Source of the DNA: Aeromonas rivuli
GTDB lineage: Bacteria > Pseudomonadota > Gammaproteobacteria > Enterobacterales > Aeromonadaceae
DNA: 64,000 nt
Reading direction: 5' to 3'
NCBI RefSeq assembly: GCF_000820045.1
Contig: NZ_CDBJ01000042.1
Span: forward strand, 164,512 to 228,511
The notes beneath the pieces are model-generated. The model was given only the letters and a program-made list of their open reading frames with translations, had not been told where the DNA came from and searched no databases. Shown piece after piece: positions 28,120 through 36,894 of the stretch. The first letter of the stretch is position 1; each line of letters opens with the position of its first letter. Both the position numbers and the translations under genes were made by a program.

Positions 28120-29818
28120 GACGAGTCCCCTGCCAGCTGATCGCCAGGGCAAACCAGGCGCCATGGGGGATCCACTGTTCGCCCCAGCGCCAGTTTTGAT
28201 CCAGGCGATCCCGGTATTCATCGGGGATGAAGGCGACATCGGCCTCGTCCTCGAAACCCGAGGTGATGCCGTTGCAGATGCCGCCCGGGGCGCTGGGGTA
28301 GCCCGCGGTGTAGCCCGGGTTCTTGATGCCGTGCCCGATGAGCATGCAGGCGTCGAAGGGATTGAGCCCTAGGATCCAGTCCAGTTGACGTTGACCGTGG
28401 GCGTCGAGGGAAGCGGCCAGGTCCGGCAGCCGGGCGGCGGCGGCAAAGGCCGCGGCGGCCAGGGAAGCCAGCCGGGCGTTCTCCCCTTGCCACCAGTAGC
28501 CTGACTCGTTGTGATGGGGCATAAAGAAGCTCACCCGAGGTGCCTCATCCACCCCTTTCACATACTGACGGGCGAGGGCGAAGGGGTTGCCGGGACGCCC
28601 GGTCAGGGCCAGCTCGGCGAGCAGGGCCTGGCGCACGACGAGTTCGGCCCTGGCGATGCGGTCGGGATCTGTTTCCAGCGCCAGGTATTCGAGCAGGGCC
28701 AGTACCGGCAAGCCCGCCTCGGCGGCATGGTAGTAAGGGCGCGAGCCATCCTGGTTCGCGCTCCAGTAGTGACCAAGTGCGTCGTGGGGGCGCAAGCGGG
28801 CACAGAGCCGCTCGGCCCAGTGGCGCGCCTCGGCCCGCCACTCATCCCCGAGGCTGTGCGTCAGCTCGACCGCAGCCAGGAGGGCGCAATACTCATCGAT
28901 GATGTTCTCCTGGCCATCATCCAGATAAGCAAGGTTGTGCTCGCGCAGGTGCAGGTAACCGCGCCGGGCCGCCTCGCCATACTCGGCCTGCGCGAAGTCA
29001 CCACTCACCCCGGCCCGGGCGGCACGGGCCAGGGCGGCGATGGCCAGGCCCCCACCTTGGCGAAAGCCCGCCTGCCAGCTGCCGGATTTGAGCCCCTGCT
29101 GGGTGGCGTAGGCGCACAGTTCGCGCTGGGTGACATCCTTGCTCCACTTGTCAAACAGCGTCATGTAGAAGAAGCCGGACTCGTCTTGCATGCGGCACAG
29201 GAAGTCGGCGCCGTGCAATCCCTCATCATCGAGACGCTTGCCCAGGTTCAGGCTGTCGATATCCTGGCGTCGGGCCAGCAGCTCCCGGCTCTTGAGCAGA
29301 GACCAGACCACCAGCGGGGTCTGCTGGGGGTTGAGGTAGTTGGCGTAGGAGAGGTGACTCAGGTACTTGCTGACATCGCCGCTGGCGTCATACCAGCCAC
29401 CGTGCACGTCACGGCGTTGCTCGCCGCCGAAAAGGGGGGCGGCTCTGTCCGCCTTGTCATATTGGCCGCTGCAACGCTGACCCTTGAAGTAGTGGATGAC
29501 GTCAGACAGGCAGTGCTGGGTCAGTAACCGCTCACCCAGCCGGAAGCGGGCGGAGCGCACTATGCCATGGGCGGTGATCACCTCGAGCCGGTAGTCGCCG
29601 GCCTGGGTGACTGCGCTGAAGTCGATGACCCAGAAGGCCCGTTGCTGCCAGCCCGGGACGCAGACCTCCTCGTTGAGGGGCTTCTCAAACAGGGCAGGGC
29701 CGCCGGTCAGCGGCAGCAATCGCGCCAGGCCCTCCTGGATCTGGCCGGGCCGGGTCTGCAGCAGTGCCTGCTTGCGACCCTGACACTCATAACCCACCTG
29801 ATTGACTAGCAGTTCCAT
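28112..29818 (-). CDS. GH9 family cytoplasmic glucosaminidase
   Basis: GH9-fold glycosidase (568 aa) with an N-terminal Ig-like cellulase domain (MELLVNQVGYECQGRKQAL) and an (alpha/alpha)6 barrel. The catalytic-base region is GGWYDASGDVSKY (about residues 137-149), and the family C-terminal substrate region is LGLNPFDACMLIGHG. In Vibrio the operon homologue, first annotated as an endoglucanase, is an exo-beta-glucosaminidase acting on chitosan or chitin oligomers; the same is inferred here from context. No signal peptide. ATG 29818 has GAGG 5 nt upstream. The 136-nt gap to the upstream ATPase gene contains a strong hairpin near 29928-29950. Confidence 0.87.
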   Translation of the reverse strand: MELLVNQVGYECQGRKQALLQTRPGQIQEGLARLLPLTGGPALFEKPLNEEVCVPGWQQRAFWVIDFSAVTQAGDYRLEVITAHGIVRSARFRLGERLLTQHCLSDVIHYFKGQRCSGQYDKADRAAPLFGGEQRRDVHGGWYDASGDVSKYLSHLSYANYLNPQQTPLVVWSLLKSRELLARRQDIDSLNLGKRLDDEGLHGADFLCRMQDESGFFYMTLFDKWSKDVTQRELCAYATQQGLKSGSWQAGFRQGGGLAIAALARAARAGVSGDFAQAEYGEAARRGYLHLREHNLAYLDDGQENIIDEYCALLAAVELTHSLGDEWRAEARHWAERLCARLRPHDALGHYWSANQDGSRPYYHAAEAGLPVLALLEYLALETDPDRIARAELVVRQALLAELALTGRPGNPFALARQYVKGVDEAPRVSFFMPHHNESGYWWQGENARLASLAAAAFAAAARLPDLAASLDAHGQRQLDWILGLNPFDACMLIGHGIKNPGYTAGYPSAPGGICNGITSGFEDEADVAFIPDEYRDRLDQNWRWGEQWIPHGAWFALAISWQGTRHE

Positions 29819-29954
29819 CGATACCTCAACATTCGGGGAAGGGCACAGAGGATGGATGAGCGGTGCAGGCATGAGGTACTCCCCGCATCTGCGATGCCAT
29901 CTCACCTCTGTATTTGATTCAGGAAGGGGACGGCCCAAGGCCGCCCCTTCGGGC

Positions 29955-30947
29955 TTATTCGTGCAGGTAGCAGCGCACGAAGTGATTGTCGGCAAGCTTG
30001 GTGACGGGCGGCATGGCCTCCTTGCAGCGGGTCATCACCTGGTTGCAACGCCCGGCGAAGGGGCAGCCATAGGATTCCGGCGTCCAGAGCGGGATCTCCC
30101 CCTTGCGCCCGCCTTCGAGCTCGGCGTGGATGCTCTTCTCGGGGTCGGGCACCGCCGAGATGAGCAGCTGGGTATAGGGGTGCTGCGGGTGGTGCAGGAT
30201 CTCGTCCACCTCGCCCCACTCCACCATGTGACCCACATACATCACCGCCAGATCCTCCGCCACGTAGCGGGCGGTGGCGATGTCATGGGTGATGTAGAGC
30301 ATGGAGACCCCGAGCTCGTTCTTCATCTGCTCCATCAGGTTGAGGATGCCGATGCGAATGGAGACGTCGAGCATGGAGGTGGGCTCGTCGGCGAGCACCA
30401 CTTCCGCCTCCACCGCCAGGTTGCGGGCGATATTGACCCGCTGGCGCTGGCCGCCGGAGAGCTGGTGCGGGTACTTGGCCGCCGTTGCCTTGGCCGGGGT
30501 CAGTCCCACTTTCTCCAAGAGGTCATGGACCATGTCCGGCAGATCTCTCTTGTCGAGCACCTTGCTGTGCAGCAGCAGGGGGCGGGCGATGTGGTGATAG
30601 ATGGTGTGGGTCGGGTTGAGCGAACCAAACGGATCTTGCCACACCATCTGCACGCTCTGACGGTAGTCGAGCAGGGCGGTGCCCTTGTTGAACTCCTCCA
30701 GATCCCGGCCGCGATAGAGGATGCGGCCGCTGGAGAGCTTGTACATCTTGGCGATGATCTTGGCGATGGTGCTCTTGCCCGAGCCCGACTCCCCCACCAC
30801 CGCCAGGGCGCGGCCCTTGTGCAGGTTGAAGGTGATGTCGGAGAGGGCCCGCATCTTGCCGCTCTTGATGGCATTGGAGTTGACCGAGAAGTCCTTGTAG
30901 AGGTGCTCGACTTTGATGATGGGAGCCTGGGTATCGGCGATGTGCAT
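29955..30947 (-). CDS. Chitobiose ABC transporter ATPase, DppF/OppF type
   Basis: Second ATPase of an oligopeptide-type (family 5) transporter, 330 aa. It shows Walker A GESGSGKST, signature LSGGQRQRVNIARNL, Walker B VVLADEPTSMLD and the C-terminal oligopeptide-transporter cysteine motif (CPFAGRCNQVMTRC). It starts 10 nt after the first ATPase gene. Equivalent genes in Vibrio and Thermotoga-type systems import (GlcNAc)2. Substrate is inferred from the surrounding glycosidase and kinase genes. Confidence 0.92.
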   Translation of the reverse strand: MHIADTQAPIIKVEHLYKDFSVNSNAIKSGKMRALSDITFNLHKGRALAVVGESGSGKSTIAKIIAKMYKLSSGRILYRGRDLEEFNKGTALLDYRQSVQMVWQDPFGSLNPTHTIYHHIARPLLLHSKVLDKRDLPDMVHDLLEKVGLTPAKATAAKYPHQLSGGQRQRVNIARNLAVEAEVVLADEPTSMLDVSIRIGILNLMEQMKNELGVSMLYITHDIATARYVAEDLAVMYVGHMVEWGEVDEILHHPQHPYTQLLISAVPDPEKSIHAELEGGRKGEIPLWTPESYGCPFAGRCNQVMTRCKEAMPPVTKLADNHFVRCYLHE

Positions 30948-30957
30948 GGAAGACTCC

Positions 30958-31989
30958 TTAACAGCCAGCGGCCTGAGCGAAGATCAAAGGTTCGGATGCC
31001 AGCTCGTCATCGGCCAGGCCGTCGGCGTAGAGATGGCAGGCGGTTTGTTGGCCGGGGCGAATTTCGGCCAGGGCCGTGTACTCCTGACGGCAACGCTCGT
31101 GCACCTTGGCGCAGCGCGCTTGGAAGCGGCAGCCCACCGGCACCTCCAGCAGGTTGAGCGGGGTACCGGGTATCCCTTCCAGCACGGTTTTCGGGCCGTG
31201 CAGGGGCGGGAAGGAGTTGCCGAGCCCCTTGGTATAGGGATGCAGGGGCGCGGTCAGGATCGCCTTGGAGGGGGCGACTTCGATCAACTCACCGGCGTAC
31301 ATGATGCCGATGCGATCGCAGAACTCGACCATGAGCGAGAGATCGTGAGTGATGAACAGGATGGAGAAGTTGAACTTCTCCTTGAGGGCATAGACCTTCT
31401 GCAAGATCTCCCGCTGCACCACCACATCCAGGGCCGTGGTCGGCTCATCCATGATCAGCAGTTCGGGGTTGAGGGCCATGGCGATGGCGATCACCAGCCG
31501 CTGACGCATGCCGCCGGAGAACTGGTGCGGATAATCCTTGAGCCGGCTCGGATGGATGTCGACGATGGCGAGCAGCTCCTGGGCGCGCTTGATCGCCTCA
31601 TAGCGGGTCAGCTTGGGGTTGTGGGCTTGCAGCACGTCGCAGAACTGCTCTTCCATGCGCAACACCGGGTTGAGCGCGTTCATGGCGGACTGGAACACCA
31701 CGCTCGCCTGACGCCAGCGGTAGCTGCGCAGCCGCTCGTCGTCAAAGCCGAGGATGTTCTCCCCCTTGAACAGGATCTCGCCGCCGCTGATGTAGGCGGG
31801 CGGCTTGTGCAGCCGGGCCACCGAGAAGGCGACCGTGGACTTGCCACAGCCGGATTCACCGGCGAGGCCGAACACCTCCCCCGGCATGATGTCAAAGCTG
31901 ACCGAGTTGACGGCGCGCACGTCGCCGCTTTCGGTGATGTAGTCGACGCACAGCTCGCGCACCGACAGCAGGGGTTGTTGCGATTTCAT
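30958..31989 (-). CDS. Chitobiose ABC transporter ATPase, DppD/OppD type
   Basis: First ATPase of the family-5 transporter, 343 aa. It has Walker A GESGCGKST, signature FSGGMRQRLVIAIAM, Walker B LLIMDEPTTALDV and the C-terminal region GCRFQARCAKVHERC that in OppD-like proteins carries conserved cysteines. Its start overlaps the end of the upstream permease gene by 4 nt (31986-31989), so the two are tightly co-translated. Confidence 0.93.
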   Translation of the reverse strand: MKSQQPLLSVRELCVDYITESGDVRAVNSVSFDIMPGEVFGLAGESGCGKSTVAFSVARLHKPPAYISGGEILFKGENILGFDDERLRSYRWRQASVVFQSAMNALNPVLRMEEQFCDVLQAHNPKLTRYEAIKRAQELLAIVDIHPSRLKDYPHQFSGGMRQRLVIAIAMALNPELLIMDEPTTALDVVVQREILQKVYALKEKFNFSILFITHDLSLMVEFCDRIGIMYAGELIEVAPSKAILTAPLHPYTKGLGNSFPPLHGPKTVLEGIPGTPLNLLEVPVGCRFQARCAKVHERCRQEYTALAEIRPGQQTACHLYADGLADDELASEPLIFAQAAGC

Positions 31990-32900
31990 GCTGTCTTCTC
32001 CTGAGCGGTGATGACCGGGGCCGGGACGGCGAGTTGTTTCCAGCGGCGCAGACCTTTGTGGGAGCGCAGCTGCGGGTTGGCTATCTCATCGATGGCGAAG
32101 TTGAGCAGGGCCAGACCGGCGCCCAGGGTGGCGATGGCGAAGCAGGGGGCCAGAATTTCCCACCAGGCGCCCACCAGGATGGCACTGGAGGTCTGGGCGT
32201 TGTAGAGCATGATGCCCCAGCTGACCACGGTCGGATCGCCCAGGCCCAGGAACTCCAGGGTCGCCTCGGTGACGATGGCGTAGATGATGGAGCCGATGAA
32301 GCTCACCCCGATGATGGAGATGAGGTTGGGCAGTATCTCCACCAGGATGATGCGCCAGGCCGGCTCACCCAGCACTTCGGCGGCGATGACGAACTCTTTC
32401 TCCCGCAGGGCCAGGGTCTGGGCGCGAATGACCCGTGCCCCATAGGCCCAGGACGTTAACCCTATGATGAGGGCTATCACCAGGGGGGATGCCTCCCCGA
32501 TGAAGCTCGCCAGCACCAGCAGTAGCGGCAGCCCCGGGATCACCAGCATGACGTTCATCAGGAAGGTGAGGCACTCGTCGATGAGGCCGCCGAAGTAACC
32601 GGCAGTGATGCCGATGCCGATGGCCAGGGCGCAGACCAAGAGGCCTGCCCCGAAGCCCACCATCAGCGAGATGCGGGCGCCATTGGTGAACTGGGACCAG
32701 ATATCGTGCCCCATGCGGGTGCTGCCCATCACGTACTCGGCACTGGGCGGCTGGTGGGGACGGGCAACCCGCTTGGTCGGCTCATTGCTGGCGAGCAGCG
32801 GAGCAAACACGGCCATCAACACGAAGGAGACGACGATGGCGAGGCCGAAGGCGGCCTTCTTGTTGCCCAGTAAAATCTTGAGGATGGTAGGCATACGCAT
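31986..32900 (-). CDS. Chitobiose ABC transporter permease, DppC/OppC type
   Basis: Inner-membrane permease of 304 aa with the N-terminal OppC domain (KKAAFGLAIVVSFVLMAVFAPLLA), SAEYVMGSTRMGHDIWSQ and the EAA coupling loop VIAAEVLGEPAWRIILVEILPNL. GGAGG lies 8 nt before ATG 32900, which settles the start. The gap to the upstream permease gene is only 1 base. Confidence 0.93.
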   Translation of the reverse strand: MRMPTILKILLGNKKAAFGLAIVVSFVLMAVFAPLLASNEPTKRVARPHQPPSAEYVMGSTRMGHDIWSQFTNGARISLMVGFGAGLLVCALAIGIGITAGYFGGLIDECLTFLMNVMLVIPGLPLLLVLASFIGEASPLVIALIIGLTSWAYGARVIRAQTLALREKEFVIAAEVLGEPAWRIILVEILPNLISIIGVSFIGSIIYAIVTEATLEFLGLGDPTVVSWGIMLYNAQTSSAILVGAWWEILAPCFAIATLGAGLALLNFAIDEIANPQLRSHKGLRRWKQLAVPAPVITAQEKTA

Positions 32901-32901
32901 C

Positions 32902-33885
32902 TTATTTACCTCCGGTACGAAGACGGGGATCCAGGAAGACGTAGAGCATGTCGGCCAGGAAGTTAAAACTGAGCATGGTGATGGTCATGATGAGCAGCTG
33001 CCCCTGAATGAGCGGGTAGTCGCGCGCCAGGATGCCCTGGTAGAGGGTCAGGCCCAGCCCCGGGTAGTTGAAGATGACCTCGGTGATGAGGGAGCCGCCG
33101 ATGACGAACCCCAGCGCCATGGAGAGCGCGGTGACGCTCGGCAAGATGGCATTGCGGGCACCGTAGTTGAAGATGACCCGTCTGTTGGAGAGCCCCTTGG
33201 CCTTGGCCATGGTGATGTAGTCTTCCCCCAGCAGGTTGATCATGTTGTTGCGCATGGTGATGAGGAAGCCCCCCACCTGCACGATGGCCAGGGTGCCGAC
33301 CGGCATGATGGCGTGCAGCATGATGCTCTTGATGTGCTCCCAGCCATAATCGGCGGTGATCTCGGGGCTGTAGGCGTAGCCGATGGGCAGCCACTCCAGG
33401 CTGACCCCGAACAGGAACAGGGCGAGCAGGGAGACCACCACGGGGGGGATGGCCTGCATCACCAGGGTGAGTGGCGAGAGGATGCTGTCCATGCGGCCAC
33501 CCCGGTACCAGGCGGCGAAGATGCCGACGATGGAGCCGAAGGAGAAGCTGATGATGGTGGAGGTGCCTACCAGGAACAGGGTCCAGCCGATGGCGCGACC
33601 CAGTACGTCGGCAACCTGCTGGGGGTAGTAGCGCACCGAGGTGCCCAGATCCCAGGTGAAGACGCTCTTCACATAGGTCAGAAATTGAGTGCCAATCGGA
33701 CCATCTACAAAGCCGAAGGTGGCCTTGAGTGCCTCGAGGGCTGCGGGTTCCATCATGGCGCCGGCCCGGGCAAACATGACGGAGACGGGATCCCCTGGCA
33801 TGGCTCTGGGTAGCAGGAAGTTAATGGTGGCGGCCACCAGGAAGGCGACCAGATAGAAGGAGAAACGTCTTAGTATAAATCCCAT
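32902..33885 (-). CDS. Chitobiose ABC transporter permease, DppB/OppB type
   Basis: Inner-membrane permease of 327 aa from ATG 33885 (MGFILRRFSFYLVAFL), preceded by AAGG at 7 nt. It has the typical PGDPVSVMFARAG segment and the coupling loop EDYITMAKAKGLSNRRVIFNYGARNAILP. It is the first membrane component after the binding protein, separated from it by about 115 bases holding a GC-rich hairpin. Confidence 0.93.
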   Translation of the reverse strand: MGFILRRFSFYLVAFLVAATINFLLPRAMPGDPVSVMFARAGAMMEPAALEALKATFGFVDGPIGTQFLTYVKSVFTWDLGTSVRYYPQQVADVLGRAIGWTLFLVGTSTIISFSFGSIVGIFAAWYRGGRMDSILSPLTLVMQAIPPVVVSLLALFLFGVSLEWLPIGYAYSPEITADYGWEHIKSIMLHAIMPVGTLAIVQVGGFLITMRNNMINLLGEDYITMAKAKGLSNRRVIFNYGARNAILPSVTALSMALGFVIGGSLITEVIFNYPGLGLTLYQGILARDYPLIQGQLLIMTITMLSFNFLADMLYVFLDPRLRTGGK

Positions 33886-33976
33886 GATGATACCTTTTAC
33901 TGCAAGTCTGCCCCGCACCGGGCATAGCTACCCCAACCCCGGCAGATCCGGGAAGTGGGCAGGCGGCGGGGAAGAA

Positions 33977-33994
33977 GGCCCCCCGCAGGGGGCC
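33977..33994 (-). other. Intercistronic GC hairpin between binding-protein and permease genes
   Basis: GGCCCCC pairs with GGGGGCC around CGCA, just after the binding-protein stop and with no T-run. Such structures after periplasmic binding-protein genes commonly stabilise the upstream message or partly terminate it, giving more receptor than permease. Role inferred. Confidence 0.6.
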
Positions 33995-34002
33995 AGGAGG
34001 AT

Positions 34003-35688
34003 TTAGCTGTTCGGCTTGAGGGACAGCACGTGCAGCAGACGCTCAGGCGTATCCGGGTGGAGCTGCGGTTTGGCGACCGGGTTGTCGGCGCTGAACCAGC
34101 CATGGAAGCGCTTGGTGCTGTACTCATACCATGTCGGGTTGTTGAACACCGGGATGATGGTCTGGTTGGCACCGACACGTTCCTGGATAGCGAACATGAT
34201 CTCTTTTTGCTTGGCAGCATCGGCGGTCTGGGTGAAGTCATCGATCAACTTGTCCAGCGCCGGATCCTTGTAGCGGTTGGCCGCGAAGCGGTTGCCACGC
34301 TCACCCATGTTGCGTGAGTGGAAAGCGGTCTCGAAGTACTTGTGCGGGTTGGCACCGGCAAAGTAACCCTGCAGGGCGACATCGAAGTCACCGGTGACCA
34401 GGGCGTCTGTCCAGACGGTGGCTTCCGGGGTGGAGGTCTTGGCGTTCAGACCCAGTGCCTGCAGGCCTTCGACGCCGATCTGGACGGTGTTGACCCAGTC
34501 GGTCCAGCCGTTAGGTACCAGCACCTTGAACTCGATCTTCTTGCAGCTCGGGGTGTCGAGGAACTTGTCGCCGTCACAATCTTTGTAGCCAGCCTGCTTG
34601 AGCAGCGCCTTGGCGCCTTCGACATCAAACTTGCTGAACTTGCCGTATTTCTTCTCGACGTCCGGGTTATCCCAGGAGGCGAACGCCTTGCCCAAACCTG
34701 ACGGATAGTCGTTGACGGTCGGGTAACCGTAACCGGCGATGTCCACCATGGACTGGCGATCCATGGCCATGGAGAAGGCGCGACGGAAGTTGATGTCGTT
34801 GAAGGCTTCGTGGTTGCCCGGGTTCTTGCTCTGGAAGTTGACGTTGAACGCCACTGTGCCGGAGGCCGGGAACCAGTATTTGTTGTTCTTGGGATCGTTG
34901 CCGACGTAGAGGCGCTCGATGTCCGGTACGAAGGAGCCGAACCAGTCAACATCACCCTTCATGACGGCGGCCAGCACCTGGTCATTGGTGGCCATCTGCG
35001 GCATGCGGATACAGTCGATGGCGAGGTTGGCGTTATCCCAGTAGTGCGGGTTGCGGCACTGGGTATAGAGCTGGGCGGAGAAGTTGTCCACTTCGGTGAA
35101 GGGACCGGTACCGACCGGCTTGTCGTTGGTGAAGGCAACCGGGTCCTTGACGGACTTCCACTGGTGCTCAGGCACTATGGGGATCAGCACCAGGTCGTTG
35201 ACCACGTTGGTGTTGACCTCGGTCAGGTCGAACTTGATCTTGTGGTCACCCAACTTCTCGATGCCCTTGATCTGGGTCCAGATAGAGCGCTCATCCAGCG
35301 CCTTGTTGGCCTTGACCAGATTGAAGGAGAAGATGATGTCGTCGGCGGTGAAGGCTTCACCGTCGGACCACTTGACGCCATCGCGCAGGTCGAAGGTGAC
35401 GGACTTCAGGTCATCGCTGAAGGCATAGTGGGTCGCCAGACGATAGACGGGTTTGCCACCCTGCATATCGTTGAAGATCACCAGCGGCTCATAGATGAAG
35501 TGACGGGTGGTGTGCAGCAGACCGGCCTGCAGGAAGGGGTTGAAGTTCTTGACCCAGGCGGTCTCCTGTTGGGCGACCATGGTCAGCACCGTCTTGTTCT
35601 CGGCGGCCATGGCACTGCTGGTGGCGCCAGCAATCATCAGGGTTCCCAGCATGACTGAGGTAGCTATTTTGGATACTTTGGCAAGCAT
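34003..35688 (-). CDS. cbp: Chitobiose-type ABC transporter substrate-binding protein (copy 1)
   Basis: Periplasmic family-5 solute-binding protein, 561 aa. It has a signal peptide (MLAKVSKIATSVMLGTLM... ending SAMA near residue 28) and the SBP_bac_5 core with GVKWSDGEAFTADDIIFSF and FNDINFRRAFSMAMDR. The C-terminus contains KRFHGWFSADNPVAKPQLHP. In Vibrio the homologous CBP both delivers (GlcNAc)2 to the transporter and holds the kinase ChiS inactive when unliganded. ATG 35688 has AGGA 7 nt upstream. It is directly upstream of the permease genes and has a close paralogue at 36895-38574. Confidence 0.93.
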   Translation of the reverse strand: MLAKVSKIATSVMLGTLMIAGATSSAMAAENKTVLTMVAQQETAWVKNFNPFLQAGLLHTTRHFIYEPLVIFNDMQGGKPVYRLATHYAFSDDLKSVTFDLRDGVKWSDGEAFTADDIIFSFNLVKANKALDERSIWTQIKGIEKLGDHKIKFDLTEVNTNVVNDLVLIPIVPEHQWKSVKDPVAFTNDKPVGTGPFTEVDNFSAQLYTQCRNPHYWDNANLAIDCIRMPQMATNDQVLAAVMKGDVDWFGSFVPDIERLYVGNDPKNNKYWFPASGTVAFNVNFQSKNPGNHEAFNDINFRRAFSMAMDRQSMVDIAGYGYPTVNDYPSGLGKAFASWDNPDVEKKYGKFSKFDVEGAKALLKQAGYKDCDGDKFLDTPSCKKIEFKVLVPNGWTDWVNTVQIGVEGLQALGLNAKTSTPEATVWTDALVTGDFDVALQGYFAGANPHKYFETAFHSRNMGERGNRFAANRYKDPALDKLIDDFTQTADAAKQKEIMFAIQERVGANQTIIPVFNNPTWYEYSTKRFHGWFSADNPVAKPQLHPDTPERLLHVLSLKPNS

Positions 35689-35853
35689 ATGTTTTCCTTT
35701 CTTATTGGTCTTCCATGTTTTGGAATGGAGCACCGACATCGCATGCTATGCATATCGGCCCTCTGTGTTGGGCAGGTTTTGCACCCTTGTCTTTATCTAA
35801 TCCAACGCCCCTAGCAAAGCAGAGTTAACAGAAGAACAACAAGGCCTGATTTC

Positions 35854-35870
35854 GTCGATTTCGTAAAAAC
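35854..35870. promoter_or_regulatory. Box shared by both cbp promoters (copy 1)
   Basis: GTCGATTTCGTAAAAAC lies about 166 nt upstream of cbp copy 1. A nearly identical box lies at a similar distance upstream of cbp copy 2 (38710-38726), while surrounding bases differ. A ChiS-binding site is one possible reading. Confidence 0.5.
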
Positions 35871-36082
35871 CAAAATTCTTTCGTCATTCTCGTCAAATTA
35901 TATTTCAAACCTTTTAAAATTATATGCTTACATTTATTTACGCTAAACATAAAGTTCGCGTTTTAAAGCCATGCCAGCCGATTGTGTGACCTCGATCGTC
36001 CCAGATTTTTCCGTTGCCATCAGGGCTTTTTTTTACATTTGAAACAAGGTTGGAAAGTGCCAGGCAGGCCCTATCTTGCAGG

Positions 36083-36097
36083 TGATATTGATTATCA
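36083..36097. promoter_or_regulatory. Near-perfect Fur box without an obvious target gene
   Basis: TGATATTGATTATCA matches the 7-1-7 Fur consensus TGATAATNATTATCA at all positions but one. No iron-uptake gene follows on either strand; only the 58-codon frame at 36138 is downstream. Confidence 0.55.
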
Positions 36098-36850
36098 CTC
36101 ATCTGTTTTCAGGGCCGCTTGGGCGAGGGAGAAGCGAATGAGGAGACTGTGCCTGGGGATCCGGTTCCGACCCGCCAGCGATCTTGGTGAGCGCCATATT
36201 GCCTTACCCATCCTGGCTCGCAGCTGTGCACCCGCCGAGGGGACCGTTCGACTCTTTGGTTGGCAAAGAGAGAGCTATCAAGAAGGCACTCGGCGGGCTT
36301 GGGTCAGGGTTTGAGGCGATCACTGTGATGGGGTGGCTTTCTTTTGCATCACTGAGCCCGACAAGGCCTCAGCGGCCGTTATCGGTGCGGGAGCTGGCAT
36401 CTCCTTGGGGGCCGGCGGTCAGCATGAAGGCGGCAAGGGCATCCCTGTCCATTGGCTTCTGGGGACGCCAGATATGGGGAGAACTGGAAAGTGGCACAGG
36501 CATGGCCCCCATGCGCCCAACTGGCACCCACAGCCCAACCTTGGCTGACCATCTGAGGCGTCGAGTAGGTCTCCTTATCTGAGCGCTGTCATGCCCCTGG
36601 CAGGTGGATCTGGCCCCATGAGGCTGGCGAGGGCGTCATTGGGCGATGCGGAGTTTGCTTTTAGTGCTGCCTGCCGATCATCTCTATCGATGATGGGGGG
36701 CGGATAAGCGCTCTGCCGAGCTTGGGGTATCAAGTGCGGCTCCTTGTTGGTGGCCTGGAGAGGGAGGGCGCGGATGGCAAGCGATGGCAGCGGGGGGATG
36801 GGATCCCGTTGATGCGTGGTGGTGCTGGCGTGCTGGAGAAGGATGAATGG

Positions 36851-36872
36851 AAACGGGCCCCGCAGGGCCCGT
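36851..36872 (-). terminator. Terminator after cbp copy 2
   Basis: On the minus strand ACGGGCCC pairs with GGGCCCGT around TGCG, followed by TTCCATT. It lies 23 nt past the stop of cbp copy 2 and suggests that gene is transcribed alone. Confidence 0.7.
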
Positions 36873-36894
36873 GTTGTCATGACTCAAATGGCCG

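Larger units (their letters stand above)
35689..36894. other. 1.2-kb gene-free region between the two binding-protein genes
   Basis: The first roughly 270 bases (35690-35960) are AT-rich and look like the promoter region of cbp copy 1. The rest is GC-rich with no supported gene. It contains a near-perfect Fur box (36083-36097), a 58-codon frame with a passable ribosome site (36138-36314, MRRLCLGIRFRPASDL...) that matches nothing I know, a nested inverted repeat (36231-36297) and the terminator of cbp copy 2. It may contain remnants of deleted genes. Confidence 0.6.
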
